Source: Fennellomyces sp. T-0311
Taxonomy: Eukaryota; Mucoromycota; Mucoromycetes; Mucorales; Lichtheimiaceae
Assembly: GCA_025266875.1 (NCBI GenBank)
Contig: JALLLT010000007.1
Location: forward strand, 868,001 to 932,000
DNA: 64,000 nt
Reading direction: 5' to 3'
Below, piece after piece: positions 48,488 through 59,955 of the stretch; the stretch's first letter is position 1, and each line of letters opens with the position of its first letter. The notes under the pieces were generated by a model. The model searched no databases, was not told the origin of the DNA, and saw only the letters and a program-made list of their open reading frames with translations. A program made the translations under genes and the position numbers.

Positions 48488-50752
48488 AATGGTTTTGATG
48501 GTAATTTGAGTGAGCTTTCTTTTTTTTATGCTTTGGGCTTTAGATCCTGTACTTCTCGCTTGTATGTACGTCTACTCATAATCGAAATACGCACTCCCAT
48601 TCGGTACTTATACAGCGGTTAATCCAAGCCATTAGTAAAAACCTACCGATCGCCTCTTTGCCTTTGAAATCATTTCTCGTTGCACATAATTGCCACCGAT
48701 AATGCCAACTTGAGAGGTAGGATGTTGAAAGTTTGGTGCTAGTAGTACCCTTGAATTGTTACGTAGAAAAAGTGATACTGATGCTCAATTCGGGAACATG
48801 TTAGTATTGTTGTCCAGGTATCTGTAAGGTTCTGGCTTATGCAAGGATCTCAGACGCGAACAAATCACTATCACAACATGGAGGAGCAATAGCCAGCTTT
48901 GATGGGAAGGCAAATTAACTATCTGTCTTGGTTTTATGCGCAGACATGGCACTTTCTGGCTCTTTGGTGACACAACAGCCAACCATTTCCGCTTATAAAA
49001 TGACGGTTCATTTAGTCCTCAGCACATTATTTAAGTTCTATAATCTAAGAATATAGCTGAATTTTGTAAGGGTCATCCATGGGAATACTGCGAGCTAGCT
49101 CTAGCTTAGATGGAGCCTTTGTAATATGAGAATAACATCAATACATACGACAAGTACATTTCTATTCCAGGACTCAAAATGTTGGGCAAAAAGTGAGCCC
49201 AAGAACTGACACTGTCAAAGCCCATTAATTTCGTTAAAACCCTCCCAGTTGAGACATGACATAAAATACTACTTCAGCGCCTGACTTTCTTGAGCTTTCA
49301 AGGGTGCATTTGTCTCAGCAAGTTTAATACACCTTCCTTATGGACATGATCCTTCCACAATTAACAACAGTGTCCTAATCACTATCCACGTTTAAGCGCG
49401 TTTTGTTAAGCATGGTGATCAGCATGGATTAATGCAAAGGCCATTACGGAGACGGCGGATGTCAATAAGTGCAACGAATTCTTATAACCAGCTTGCGGTA
49501 CCGATTGATTTGGGAAATTGCAGTATAGAAAAAGTCGGTATATATGTGCAAGGACGATGTATTTAGATGCTTCAGAATTCAGTAGTAGCATGTGTCCTTA
49601 TACACTTTTGCTTTGACCTTGGTGGCAGCTATAGTGAACAAACATCTCAAATCGTCGAGCTGAATGCCTCTACGTACACTTCCGGAGCTGACAATTCATT
49701 GCGATGGTAGCAACCGATGTACAACCACTAAAGATAGAGCTTTTGTCTCCTTATGCAATGATACTTGCTGTGAAAAAGAAGATTCGGAACCAGTCTCCCA
49801 CTTTTCTCATATTCCATCAAATGCTGTGTTACCCAAACTAATTTTTGCCGGTACCCTAAAAATTTCAACCACACACCCGTTCATGACAACAAACACTTCC
49901 TTCGAATTTCCGTATTCTACAGAAGTTAAGCTATGATGATTCTCGACGTGTTTTACAGGATAGTATTGTCTTCATGAATAGATAGCATTTTAAAAAAGCA
50001 AAATGTCTGTCCATTTACAATCGCATGCACCTATAACATATCGTAGAGATAATAAGTATCCGTAGAATGTGGCTGGATAATGACACATTTGGATGGGTTC
50101 CAGCGGTAGTCTACGTAGCTGGTGCTGTTCACAAACTTCGAGCAGCCAATACATTTTGAATGGTATAGTGAGCGACATCACGTCATCGATATAGAGCAAG
50201 CGCTGAGTATCCAAAGGATCGTCGTCATCTAGCTTGGATTGTGAGGCGTGTGCTTCTGTAGGTGATGTAGATCCTGTGGCATTTTCGATGTAGACTTCTC
50301 ATTCAAACCTGAGCAGGTCTTGGAACACATGGATAAAAGCACGTTGAAATAGAAAAAGAAGATAATATAGAGTCGTAAATGACTTTAGTGGGATCCAATG
50401 CTCTCTTTCACAGAATGAATTGCTTTGATCTGCTCTCGTTACTGCGCTATCCCAATCGTAACCATTCAGAAGGTCATCGATTACTATGTAAATGGTTATC
50501 CAGGTTCGAGTAGGGGGCTTTATTTACGGGAGTCATCTCGCGCACAGAAACAACCTTGGTAGTTTAAACATAAATCTGCGGTACCATAATGCTCTTCCAG
50601 TCAAAAGCATATGTCCGAGATGTTTTTTCACGTATGTCAAGCTGTTTCATTTGCGAATAACCGTACAGCTTGTATTTAAAAAGTATTAAATACATTATGT
50701 GACATTGAAGTATTCATAATGTTCGTTAATGCCATAGTTTAGCTTACATACT
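48488..50752. other. 2.3-kb stretch without a recognised gene
   Basis: AT-rich. A 90-codon plus frame at 49664-49936 and a 74-codon minus frame at 49990-50214 have no recognisable motif. A tRNA-like GGTTCGA word at about 50502 lacks the rest of a B box and a cloverleaf. Confidence 0.5.
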
Positions 50753-51658
50753 TTAATATTTTTGTAGAAAATCGAACGACGCGCACAGAAAAGAGTGGAA
50801 TGGCACATTTTCTGTGCGCGCGATGACAGTTGGTCGGCAAGCATAATCTCTCGTTCGAGCTTCTTCTATAGCTCGACTAGCTCTTGTGCTGCAACGGCGC
50901 TTCTCTCCAGAGCAGCGATACGCTGGATTTCTGCCTTCTCGCGCTTTTTTGGCGCGGATCAACTCTTCTTCGTCATCATCATCATCCACACGACCTCGCT
51001 TTTTGCCGACTCGGGGCGGTTTGGCTTTTTTCTGACTAGCGGGCCGGTCTTCCTCTTCAGCTGGGTAAGACACATCGTCGCTCTTCGTACCAACGATTGT
51101 CAACCACTTCTGCTCTTTGCGCAGGACATCCCAGCAATGCTTCAACTTGAATGACTTGGTGCCAGTCCAGTTGACTGGAAGATTAATATTGAAATCTACA
51201 CAGGCGCGTTTGTGCTATAACTTGAAGTTTAGCAACCTACGAACCGGTTCTCAAATCAAGTCTAATACTTTGGCATCTTCCGGTTCATTGGCACCGCTGG
51301 GTGAATCACGAACGACTTGGCCCCAGAATCCTGAGAATCTTGAGTAATATCTCTGGATAAGAGACTAGCGGTTTTTGAAGGCTTTAAGGTCACATCCTTT
51401 AGGATTGCCGTTCAAGTTAAACTTGTCCTCAATCTGTTTTCAAAATGTAACAGCCGTTTGGTCAGTTCCAACCGCATTATTTTTAGTGACAAGAAGCCAC
51501 GAGTTGATCAAGTACAAATCCTCGTTTTCTTCCTAAAGGAATATGGGGCTTCCGCTCATTTCTATAGCCATCCGAATCAGCAGCATTGTCCTAGATGATG
51601 ATCGGGTCAGGGGCATTGGTTGGGGGTTGGAGGGAGTGGTTGTAGAGGCAGTGGACAT
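50753..51658 (-). pseudogene. Harbinger-type Myb/SANT-like transposon gene, decayed
   Basis: From MSTASTTTPSNPQPMP at 51658, in one mostly continuous frame, the sequence reads like the trihelix/SANT-like protein that accompanies PIF/Harbinger transposases (also seen in plants as NAM-associated or GST-T3-like). EENEDLYLINSWLLVTKNNA and VGTDQTAVTF*KQIEDKFN precede LKAFKNR*SLIQRYYSRFSG; then come SGANEPEDAKVLDL and FKLKHCWDVLRKEQKWLTI. A basic/acidic C-terminal part (PRVGKKRGRVDDDDDEEEL) follows. At least five in-frame stops interrupt it; three stand where the family has tryptophan. No partner transposase or terminal repeats were found nearby. Confidence 0.7.
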
Positions 51659-51929
51659 TTTTGCATAATTGAGAGATAAAAAGTCTTTAACGTTAAATAC
51701 TTTTGCCAATCATTTAAAGAGTCAATATTACAGTTCACCTTTACAGTACACCGCTGTACGATGGCGACTTCAAAAAGTCTGACTTTAAGTTAAAGATTTT
51801 GCAAATTTAAAGTGGATGCTCTAGCCCTGATAAAGTTTGGGTGTAGCTGCTACGTTACACGACAGTGGCGTAATGCAAGAATTACATACAGCGACGTAAA
51901 ACAAGAGAACCAAGTCCATTTTTCCCTTT
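51659..51929. other. intergenic
   Basis: Short AT-rich stretch between the Harbinger relic and the HET gene 2 leader. Nothing recognised. Confidence 0.4.
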
Positions 51930-52040
51930 CTTTTCCTTCTCTTTCGTCCTTTTCACAAGCGCCTACAAGAGTCAACTGTACGTTATCTGGTATAGATTCG
52001 TGATTTATTCTCTTGAACCACAGGATAGTCTGCCGCAAGC
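51930..52040 (+). promoter_or_regulatory. conserved leader upstream of HET gene 2
   Basis: Matches the leader of HET gene 1 (43590-43701): TTCCTTCTCTTTCGTCCTTT, then CAAGAGTCAACTGTACG, then TCTTGAACCACAGGATAGTC, directly before the ATG. Confidence 0.5.
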
Positions 52041-53642
52041 ATGTATATCAAGTACGTCACACCGCAACGAGTAGCCGATCGAAATTATACGAAGTACAAC
52101 TCGAAGGGAGGTGCATACAGACCCACATGGCTCATCCGCACTTCCAACTGGCAAAAGGTTCCTGGCATCAATGCTGTTAACGGCTACCACGCCCTATCGT
52201 ACTGCTGGGAACAATCAGGCGAAAAGCACCAACAGGCAGATGGAGAATACAGCTTGATTGACGAAGGGCGCCATATGATAATAACAAGAATGAATGGACC
52301 GGCGAGCAGTTTTTATGTGACATACGACAAATTGCTCCAGCAGATATGCAAGGACTTTGGCATCGAGTACTTGTGGTACGACAAGATCTGCATCGACCAG
52401 GCCAACAAGGCAGAAAAACATCGCGAAATCAAGCAAATGCATCTTATTTACAGCAACGCGCGTTACACAGTCGCCTTGGTCCCCGAAATTTTTATCAAGG
52501 ATCCCAAGGATTTCGACCATGTTGACTGGTTTACAAGCCGCACTAAAGCTAAAAGCAAGGCAGTGGTTCAAATGCTAAAATCACTATGGTTCCGACGGAG
52601 CTGGACACTGGAGGAAGTCATGATGTCAATGCGGATTTTGGTCGTCGGCCGAAATACCCATTTTTGGTCTCTTGCAGATATCAAACAAGATGGCAAACGA
52701 AAAGAAAACGACATCCTAGCTAACGCTATGCTCGGATTCAAGGAACGTACAGAGAAAAGCGCAAACCAAGTCCTCATATGGGCGCACTTCCGTACAAGCA
52801 CGAAAGAACACGACAAGATATTTGCGCTGGCTAACGTTTTTACAGACATTATTTCCATCGACATTGATTATGACAGCGACATATCCACTGCAATGAACGC
52901 ATTTTACCGACTCTTGGCCCAAAGAGATTTATCACTCATGTTCTTTGGGTCGACGCAGTATTCTTGGAACGGAAGGTCTACTTTTAAGACGACCATGAGA
53001 TCCTATGGCCTTCCGTCTTGGACAGGCGTTGCTGGATTGCATACACCCAGGGCAGTTGTTGATATTACACTGGACGGGAATAGCGACTATACAATAGACG
53101 AGAATATGGTGCTACATATGCGCTGCCGGTATCACACCATACACCCCAGCAAATACGACAACTATGATATCTTCAAATTCGACGAACGAACGAGGAAAGC
53201 AAACAATAATAACTTGAAAGTGATAAGCTCAATGGATGACTTCGGCGACAAGAGCGAGGCGTTGGAATGGAGTCAATTTTCCATGTACAAAGCAGCAAAC
53301 TGCTATCCCGCTCATTATTACAAACCAGACAACCAAGCTCAATTCCTTTCACCGTTGTTGCCCCTCTCGATCACCGAAGAATGCGACGAGTGTATCATTT
53401 TGGGTGTCGTATTTACCACTACTCTTCCAACGATACGCGACGGTGTCTTTGTTGGTAATGGTCACAATTATTTCTCCCCACTCGCAAGAAGGTCAGTCGA
53501 TGGCTCTTCATACAAGATCATTGGCAAAATACTTCTGAAAAGCTTCCAGCCTGATGAGCAGCGCGTCAGTCCTCAGGAACTAATGGATAAAATGTTTAAC
53601 AACCCTGGATGCGCGATCACTCGTGATTTTTATATCAAATAA
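52041..53642 (+). CDS. HET-domain protein 2, intronless
   Basis: 533-residue paralogue of HET protein 1, colinear over its whole length. HET blocks: GYHALSYCWEQSGEKHQQ, YLWYDKICIDQANKAEKHRE, MHLIYSNARYTVALVPEIF and SLWFRRSWTLEEVMMSMRIL. The C-terminal part shares TSTKEHDKIFALANVFTDII, LPSWTGVAGLHTPRAVVDIT and EECDECIILGVVF. The segment between the first and second HET blocks (ADGEYSLIDEGRHMIITRMN) differs strongly from copy 1, while both flanks are close; this could be relaxed or diversifying evolution, or gene conversion of the flanks. Downstream, a third degraded copy begins within 50 bp. Confidence 0.88.
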   Translation: MYIKYVTPQRVADRNYTKYNSKGGAYRPTWLIRTSNWQKVPGINAVNGYHALSYCWEQSGEKHQQADGEYSLIDEGRHMIITRMNGPASSFYVTYDKLLQQICKDFGIEYLWYDKICIDQANKAEKHREIKQMHLIYSNARYTVALVPEIFIKDPKDFDHVDWFTSRTKAKSKAVVQMLKSLWFRRSWTLEEVMMSMRILVVGRNTHFWSLADIKQDGKRKENDILANAMLGFKERTEKSANQVLIWAHFRTSTKEHDKIFALANVFTDIISIDIDYDSDISTAMNAFYRLLAQRDLSLMFFGSTQYSWNGRSTFKTTMRSYGLPSWTGVAGLHTPRAVVDITLDGNSDYTIDENMVLHMRCRYHTIHPSKYDNYDIFKFDERTRKANNNNLKVISSMDDFGDKSEALEWSQFSMYKAANCYPAHYYKPDNQAQFLSPLLPLSITEECDECIILGVVFTTTLPTIRDGVFVGNGHNYFSPLARRSVDGSSYKIIGKILLKSFQPDEQRVSPQELMDKMFNNPGCAITRDFYIK

Positions 53643-53689
53643 AGTACATGTGTTGTTGTAATGTCCCTCGACTTTGATTTCTGAGCGTG

Positions 53690-53960
53690 GTACTGGCGAA
53701 TAATATCCAAAACTTTGACCGCATTTTCTGGTTACAGGACACATTGAAGCTAGAAGTAAAGCACATGAGAATATGCAGGATGCACTATGATTTGGAGATC
53801 CCGGAGATACGTACTTGGGGAAGTCATGATATCAACACGAATGCTGGTCGTTAGACGAAACACCCATCTTTTGGTGTCTTGCAAAATCAAGCAAGGTGGC
53901 AGATGCGAGAAAAACTATCCTTTAGCAAACGCAAAGCTTGAGTTCAAAAAAAGTGACTAA
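53690..53960 (+). pseudogene. HET-domain gene fragment C
   Basis: Immediately after HET gene 2, this stretch aligns at DNA level with the middle of the HET genes: AACTTTGACCGCATTTTCTG against the GACTTTGACCGTATGAACTG region, then GAAGTCATGATATCAACACG against GAAGTCATGATGTCAACGCG. Translated pieces read GEVMISTRMLVVRRNTHLL and KIKQGGRCEKNYPLANAKLE. Start and end are missing and the frame is broken. Confidence 0.75.
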
Positions 53961-54164
53961 AAATGGGTATGCACTTTTGTTAGTCATTATTGCGCATACC
54001 GGGAAGCACGGTGATCCGAAACACTACCTATTCAGGTTGTGACGCATGAAGAGCTCTCTTTTTTTCCTTTTCCAATAAAAAAAGCACCTTTCCCGGCGCC
54101 CTGCTATACAGCCTTATGGTAACGTTCCAGTGCAACAATTAAACATCCTAAATCTCAATCCGGA

Positions 54165-54830
54165 GCGTGTGGTGTGCTGCCCGTTGTTTCTCAACGTTGG
54201 CGTTGGCTACGGTTCCACGGACTTATCGCAGTTCGTGCCTGCTTCTCGTGCCAACCGACGGCGGAGCTCCACAATTACAAGTGTAGTTACGCAATAAGCA
54301 CAACGAGACGCGCGTCTTTAGCCAGTACCATTTCTGGTGATACGAATTGTGCCTTCCGCTTGGTCCAACTAGACAAGCGGCGATATACTAGAGCAAGGTA
54401 TTCGGACCGCAGGAATACCATTTGCCGGCATACAATAGGTCCATGGTATTCATGTTCTACTCGTGCAGTGGTTTCTCTGTTATTCCACAGGAGACAAAGG
54501 TCAAGTTTGGTGAGAAAGAAACGCCACTGTGGCAAGACATGATTGACTGGTACAATGTTGCGTCTTTTCATGTCGTATCGGGTGGCGGAGACCAACTGTA
54601 CCAGGATAAGCTGATCAAGGAAGAAATTATGGAGCTGTGGGTGGATGGAAAAGACATAAAGAAGCGTCTGGCGATGGCGCTGAGTACTGAGATGTGCGAA
54701 GGCTTGGAGCACTTTTCTTCTGGGCTTACGTGCAATGTTTCGAGTATGTACGATGATACCTGGCTTTGTCAAGCTGACGGTGGTGGCAAAAACATATGCT
54801 ACTATACCACCAGTGAATATGTGGGATAAT
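54165..54830 (+). pseudogene. PhoD-like phosphatase gene relic
   Basis: The best-preserved part (about 54420-54720) reads YNRSMVFMFYSCSGFSVIPQ, then KFGEKETPLWQDMIDWYNVA and SFHVVSGGGDQLYQDKLIKE. This matches the fungal PhoD-like metallophosphatase domain, whose FYSCNGFS and GGGDQ(I/L)Y motifs are characteristic. Upstream, the same frame continues as QYHFW*YELCLPLGPTRQAA with stops. Downstream, the frame shifts so that IPPVNMWDNH (family: IPQ-NMWDDH, metal-binding) appears in another frame. The gene is lost after that point. At least two stops and one frameshift. Confidence 0.7.
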
Positions 54831-57141
54831 CATGTGGGTCACTCGACGTATCGCGCATCAATTTGCTATCTACTATTATATATTTCATACTTTTCTTTAT
54901 CATTCTTTGGAATAGCAGCGTTCAATTCTTGTTTGATATTTAATAGACATTTTTTAATCCCCCTCCCCCATGGCACGCCTGACTAGTTACACCTTGAGAG
55001 GCTTTTCCTGCAGCTCATGCTTTCAATAAAAAAGAGCGACCAGCCTTTATTCTTCTAAATGTATGGAGGTGGTACAATGCAGCTCCTTCAAAGAATTATT
55101 TCGGCCAATGGTGGTCGGTGACTCTATATTTTCGATCCAAACTCCCCAATATGACTGCTTCGAGTTGATCCCGTAAAGCGATTTAACTCATCCCATGTGA
55201 CTCTTCTATGGCTGTATAATGTCGTACCTCCATAACCATCGAAGTCACCCTCTGAATCAAAGTAGCTGCTATGATAGAGTATTAAACATCGCAAGGAGCG
55301 GGTTTATCCAATGACATTCAGTACAGGACCCGTTAGCCCGGACACTGATAATAAAACATTCATATATCTCGGTAAAGGCGAAGATCACATACCTCCTAAT
55401 AAGCGTTTCCTCCGCCGCTATTTTAATTAGATGTCAAAACCACTGAATCCATTTTTGAATTCTCTATAAAAAATGCTATTACGCCAAGGAAATTATAATT
55501 GCTGAATCCGTTTCTATTCAATGAAAACGCCTTTCACAGTGATTTCCCAAGACACTGGCCTTTGGTCTTTCGACTTTTTCGACCTTTTTCTCACTTTCAT
55601 ATCTGCTTTAGTTAATGTGTTCTTCTTGCGCTGAAATTTCATTTCGTATGCTTTTCACTTCTGATTTGTTCCAATTCAAATGCTTTTCGTTTATTTTCGT
55701 TTAACAGAAGCTAATTTCTTTTTCATCATAACTCGACCCCAAATTGCGTTAGAATCACAAAATCGATGGCCCCATGAAGTGAGCTTTTGGAGCATTTTGC
55801 ACAAAAGTTCAACCATACACTTGGGTCACAAAAGCATCTTGTAAATCACGTTTAAACTCTAAAAATTGCATTTATTCTAAATAGATATTTCCTCCGCCGC
55901 TGATGTTCTAAGTCGTTATTACGAGTACATGTGCGTTAAAGTTATCTACAGTGTATACCTGTATACTAAAAAGATTCATTGCTGGTTAGGTCCGTAAGCG
56001 TGTTCAAAGGCGCTCAATGGATTTCGCTGCCAGGTCAAAATAAGGAGGGCAAAAATCCAATATTTTCATCCCAGTCAACTTTACATGATTCCTGGAGGCT
56101 AGTTTACCTATTAATGCGTCTATCAGGATGGGTAGGCCTCTGAATTTCAGTACTTGGCTTGGAGAAATTACTAGATTTCACTTTTCCGCCTTAATCTCGT
56201 CTATTATGCCCAGCCACCTGGCTTAACTGCCGAATTGATGGCCCTGCCTATTTAAGCTGCTTCTTAGGGTATAGACCTGTCGATTGTTACTTATCTACAG
56301 CAAATACCCCCTAATATAACGGGACGTGCATTGACGAGCCCACTCTATCATAGCCAGACAGGTAGATCTAGTTTATATCCTAGAGATTCTAAAGCGCTTA
56401 AAATAATTTAGCCGAACACATCTACACATAGATCAATGTCCACTCTGTTAATATGGTGGTTATGTACAGATTGCCATCGTCGCCGTTTGAGATGCATCCG
56501 CCAATATTCAGCAGCTTTACCTGGTATATGTATCATCATTTAATGTTCTGTGTAACGACCCTAGCATATTAAAATTCATTAATATATGGCAATATCTGAT
56601 TGCGATCCATCAGCCGTTTTTTTATGAATAAAGTGCCGCTTCACTTTATATGTATAGCGGCTATTTGCTCATAGCATAACTATGATTGATTTTGAATTTG
56701 AATACTCGCTCTGAACTGGTTCTTATCTTTGCCTGATCTAAAAGTATTAATAGCAATTATATCAGCATGCTGGGCGAAAAGGGTCAGGGTGCCCGCTTTA
56801 TGCAACAGGTACCAGCCACAGGGCCATATAAATAAGGATGACTGCGCAACCATGGTTGCAAAGTTTGGTATCGGAAACATGCGTTTGTGACACAGAAAGT
56901 ATCGCGATTCAGCATTCAACTGTCCTGAAATGTTAGACGAGCTGGTACTGCAAGGAGTAATCTGCCGGCGCTGTTAGGTAATATTGGGAAATGGAGCTAA
57001 AGGTAATCTCATTGTGTTGCAATTTGGGTACATTTCGTGTAACCGTAATGTTTTTGTGCTACACCCTTAGGTTCCAGAGCACGTAAATGTAAGCAGCCGT
57101 TCTTTTGTAGCACTTTTACTTTTTGTTTTATTGCAAGTTCA
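54831..57141. other. 2.3-kb AT-rich stretch without a recognised gene
   Basis: The 14-bp word TTTCCTCCGCCGCT occurs twice in direct orientation (about 55396 and 55890), roughly 490 bp apart; the stretch between has no coding content. Nothing else recognised. Confidence 0.45.
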
Positions 57142-59685
57142 ATGGTAAGAAACATGCATTCGACTAGAGTGTTCAGGATCGTTAATCTTGGTTGCCAGAT
57201 ACCACTGTCTCGGATAGACAGCGATGACCGACCAGCGGGTTTAAAACTAGCTCGGAGCAACAACAACTTTGCCTTTCCCTCCACCACGACCACAGAGAAT
57301 AACGGCGGATCATTGCTTGACGATGACTTTCATTGGCTGGACCAAAACACCCGTACATCTATGGAGAGCAATAACAGACGCTATGTTGATTCAGGGCGCT
57401 TTCACCAACCTTCCGTTCCGGCTCGATCGCCGTTTCGGATTCGTGATTCCCAAACTTCCATCGCAAGTCGAACGGCATCCACTACACCTATACCAAAACC
57501 ATCCTATCAGAACAGTAAGTGGGCACTGGTCATATGGGCTTGTTTTTTGTCTGACGTGGTTTGTAGCAAAATGGACTCCAACCGCTGCTTTCGAATCCGA
57601 CGATATGGAGCCTAGAAACGTGATGGATCATCGAACAAGCCTTACTGTCGAAGTCGCTCGCATGTGGAAGCGAAAGCCAACGGTAACGAAAAGTGAGGAA
57701 GTTCGTCGCAGAGTAAATAAGGAGGATGAGGGTATCAATGGCTTGTTGGGCCAGTTACTCGTGTCGCAAGCGTTGGTGGATGCCGAACTGTATAATACCT
57801 TATCGTTCGAGCAACTGAGCGAGCTCAAGCAAGCAAGTGTCTTTTGTTTGCGACTAGCAAGAAAAAGTGCTAACGGTTACCTTAGCAACGAAGTGAATTG
57901 CAGGAACGCATTGCATCTCTGGAAACACGGTGGACCGTCGACAAGCACGTGCAGGACGTATCGCGATCATTGAGCCACCTTGACCGTGACGCCAAAGTCG
58001 ACACACCATCAAACTCTGCGGCATCTGAACTCATCGCGCTGTTGGCCGAGGAAGCTGCGATTCAACAAAAGATCCTGGAACACACAGCTAGTGCCCTGAA
58101 ATTAGGCGTCGAAAAGTTCAGGGAAGAGGATCAGCGTGAGCCAGCACCGCCACCACCGACAGCTCCATTACCGCCAGCTCCAGGTCCCCTACCTGCACAT
58201 GTCTCCGAGGAAACAACCAGGAGTCTTCGAGAAAAAGATCGAAGTCTCCGGGAAAAGGACAGGAGCCTTCAGGAAAAGGATGATGAAATCGAAACGTTGA
58301 AGGCACGGATCCAAAAAATGACGGGAGCAATGATGGGTCTCGCGGAGCGACAGCAGATAAAAGCTGCAGTGGATGACGAAGAAGAGTGGGCAACAGCTGT
58401 GGAGAATCAATTCAGTGACTACAAGGCACAGATGCAACGGTTGGAGCGGGAGCTTACATCAAATAACGAAAAGCTCCGTCTGGAATCAATGTCAGTCAAA
58501 AAATACGAGATGCAGCTGCGGATCATGCAGGAAAAACGTGATGCCGCGGAAGCTAAATACCGGGACATGGAGAAAAAGTACCTTGATCGCGAGCTGGACG
58601 TGGACTCATAGTAAGTCATAGAGACGGTAACGAAGCAGCATGCATACTGATCCAGTGTAACCACTAGCAACAACACCAGCCCCGCATCGCTGGAGTTGGA
58701 AAACTCCCTAGCACAGGCCAAGCAAGATCTCCAAAGATCACAAGAGCAAGTCTCATCATTGCAAGTTTCACTGGCTGAAATGGAAGTACGGTGCACAAAG
58801 GCTGAGTCGGAAGCAGCGGCCTCAGCTGCTCGAGAAATAGCCGCGGATGCCAGAATGGAGAAGTACCAAAACGAAGCATCGGCGTTGCGTGCGGAGAAAC
58901 AACGATGGGAACGTGCCCTGAAGCGAGAATCGGTTCTACAAATGATGGAAGGCGGCAGCGACAGTTTCAAGGCCAAATACGAGCAGCAGCTGGAAGAGCA
59001 ACGCCAGGAATACGAGGCTGAACTGCAAGAGCAGCGTGCCTTCCTTGCCAAGACAACGAGAGCGCAGCAGCAAGCCGAAGCGGACAGAGACAAGATGTCT
59101 GCTGTCTGCAAGGATTTGGAGGATCTGATTCGAGACAAATCGCGCACCATCGACGCACGTGATGTCCGTATTAACGTACTCGAAGACGAAATGAAGGAGT
59201 TGCGACTTCAAAAGCCATTGCCACGCACCAAAAACGAAGAGGTGGAGAGAGCTCAAAAGGCATTCACTGAGCGCGAACAAGCATGGCTTGCTCAGAGCGC
59301 ATCCATGGAAGCTGACTTTGAGGGCATCATGAAGGAGTTTGATCGATTGACGGTGGCGGCCATGGAGTTCGAGACGGATCGTATGAAGTACGAACAGCGC
59401 ATCGATCAACTGACACGTGATCTTGAACGAGTGGAAGCTGAGCTGACGGAAGCCAAGATCGATAAATTGGGCTACGGCGACAAGGAGGGACCTACGACGG
59501 CATCATTGCGTAAGGAGTTCCGTCAGCTCGTCAGCAACCTCAAGTCGGATCATCAGCGCTTGAACGAGCGGCAGGTGGATGAACGAAAGGCGCTGGAGAA
59601 CAAGCTCAAGGATTTGAAGCATGAGCTTGAAACGAGCAGATATGAGCGCGTCAACCGAGGTGTACAAACAAATTTTGTAGTATAG
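57142..59685 (+). CDS. Uds1-domain coiled-coil protein (up-regulated during septation 1-like)
   Basis: Predicted 791 residues in four exons (introns 57515-57566, 57833-57903 with a GC donor, 58611-58655). The Uds1 domain begins GINGLLGQLLVSQALVDAEL, YNTLSFEQLSELKQERIASL. Then come a proline-rich linker (EPAPPPPTAPLPPAPGPLP), a SLREKD triplet repeat, and a long coiled coil to the C-terminus (KYEQQLEEQRQEYEAELQEQ, LRKEFRQLVSNLKSDHQRLN). The family is named from a fission-yeast gene up-regulated at septation; the biochemical role is unknown. The first ATG of the open frame is used (57142), but 57154 or 57361 (MESNNRRYVDSGR) are equally possible, since the first 73 residues are low-complexity. 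Confidence 0.85.
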
Positions 59686-59955
59686 TTAGATAGAAAAGCA
59701 CGGAAGATCTGTGTCACGCTCTCGCACTTGCATGTCCATTTGTGGCAAGGCGCGCATGACCGGTGAAAAAAAATCATACTTTTCGAGCAATAATTTTCCC
59801 TATTGGTTGCCATCAGCCAATCACTGTTCCACTGCATCTCCTTTTTTTCTTTTCTGCTTCTCGGGATCCGGATGTGCAACGCCTTTTGCGGGGAGAAGCC
59901 TGCTGTACGCTAGAACACCCCGCAGTGGCGCTATCTCTTTCTTCTGACCCCGCGC

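Noticed and set aside
50495..50515. GGTTCGAGTAG as a tRNA B box
   Set aside because: Lacks the closing CC and no A box or cloverleaf is found at the right distance.
58419..59150. 243-codon Ser/Cys-rich frame antisense to the Uds1-domain gene
   Set aside because: Shadow of the coiled-coil coding strand.
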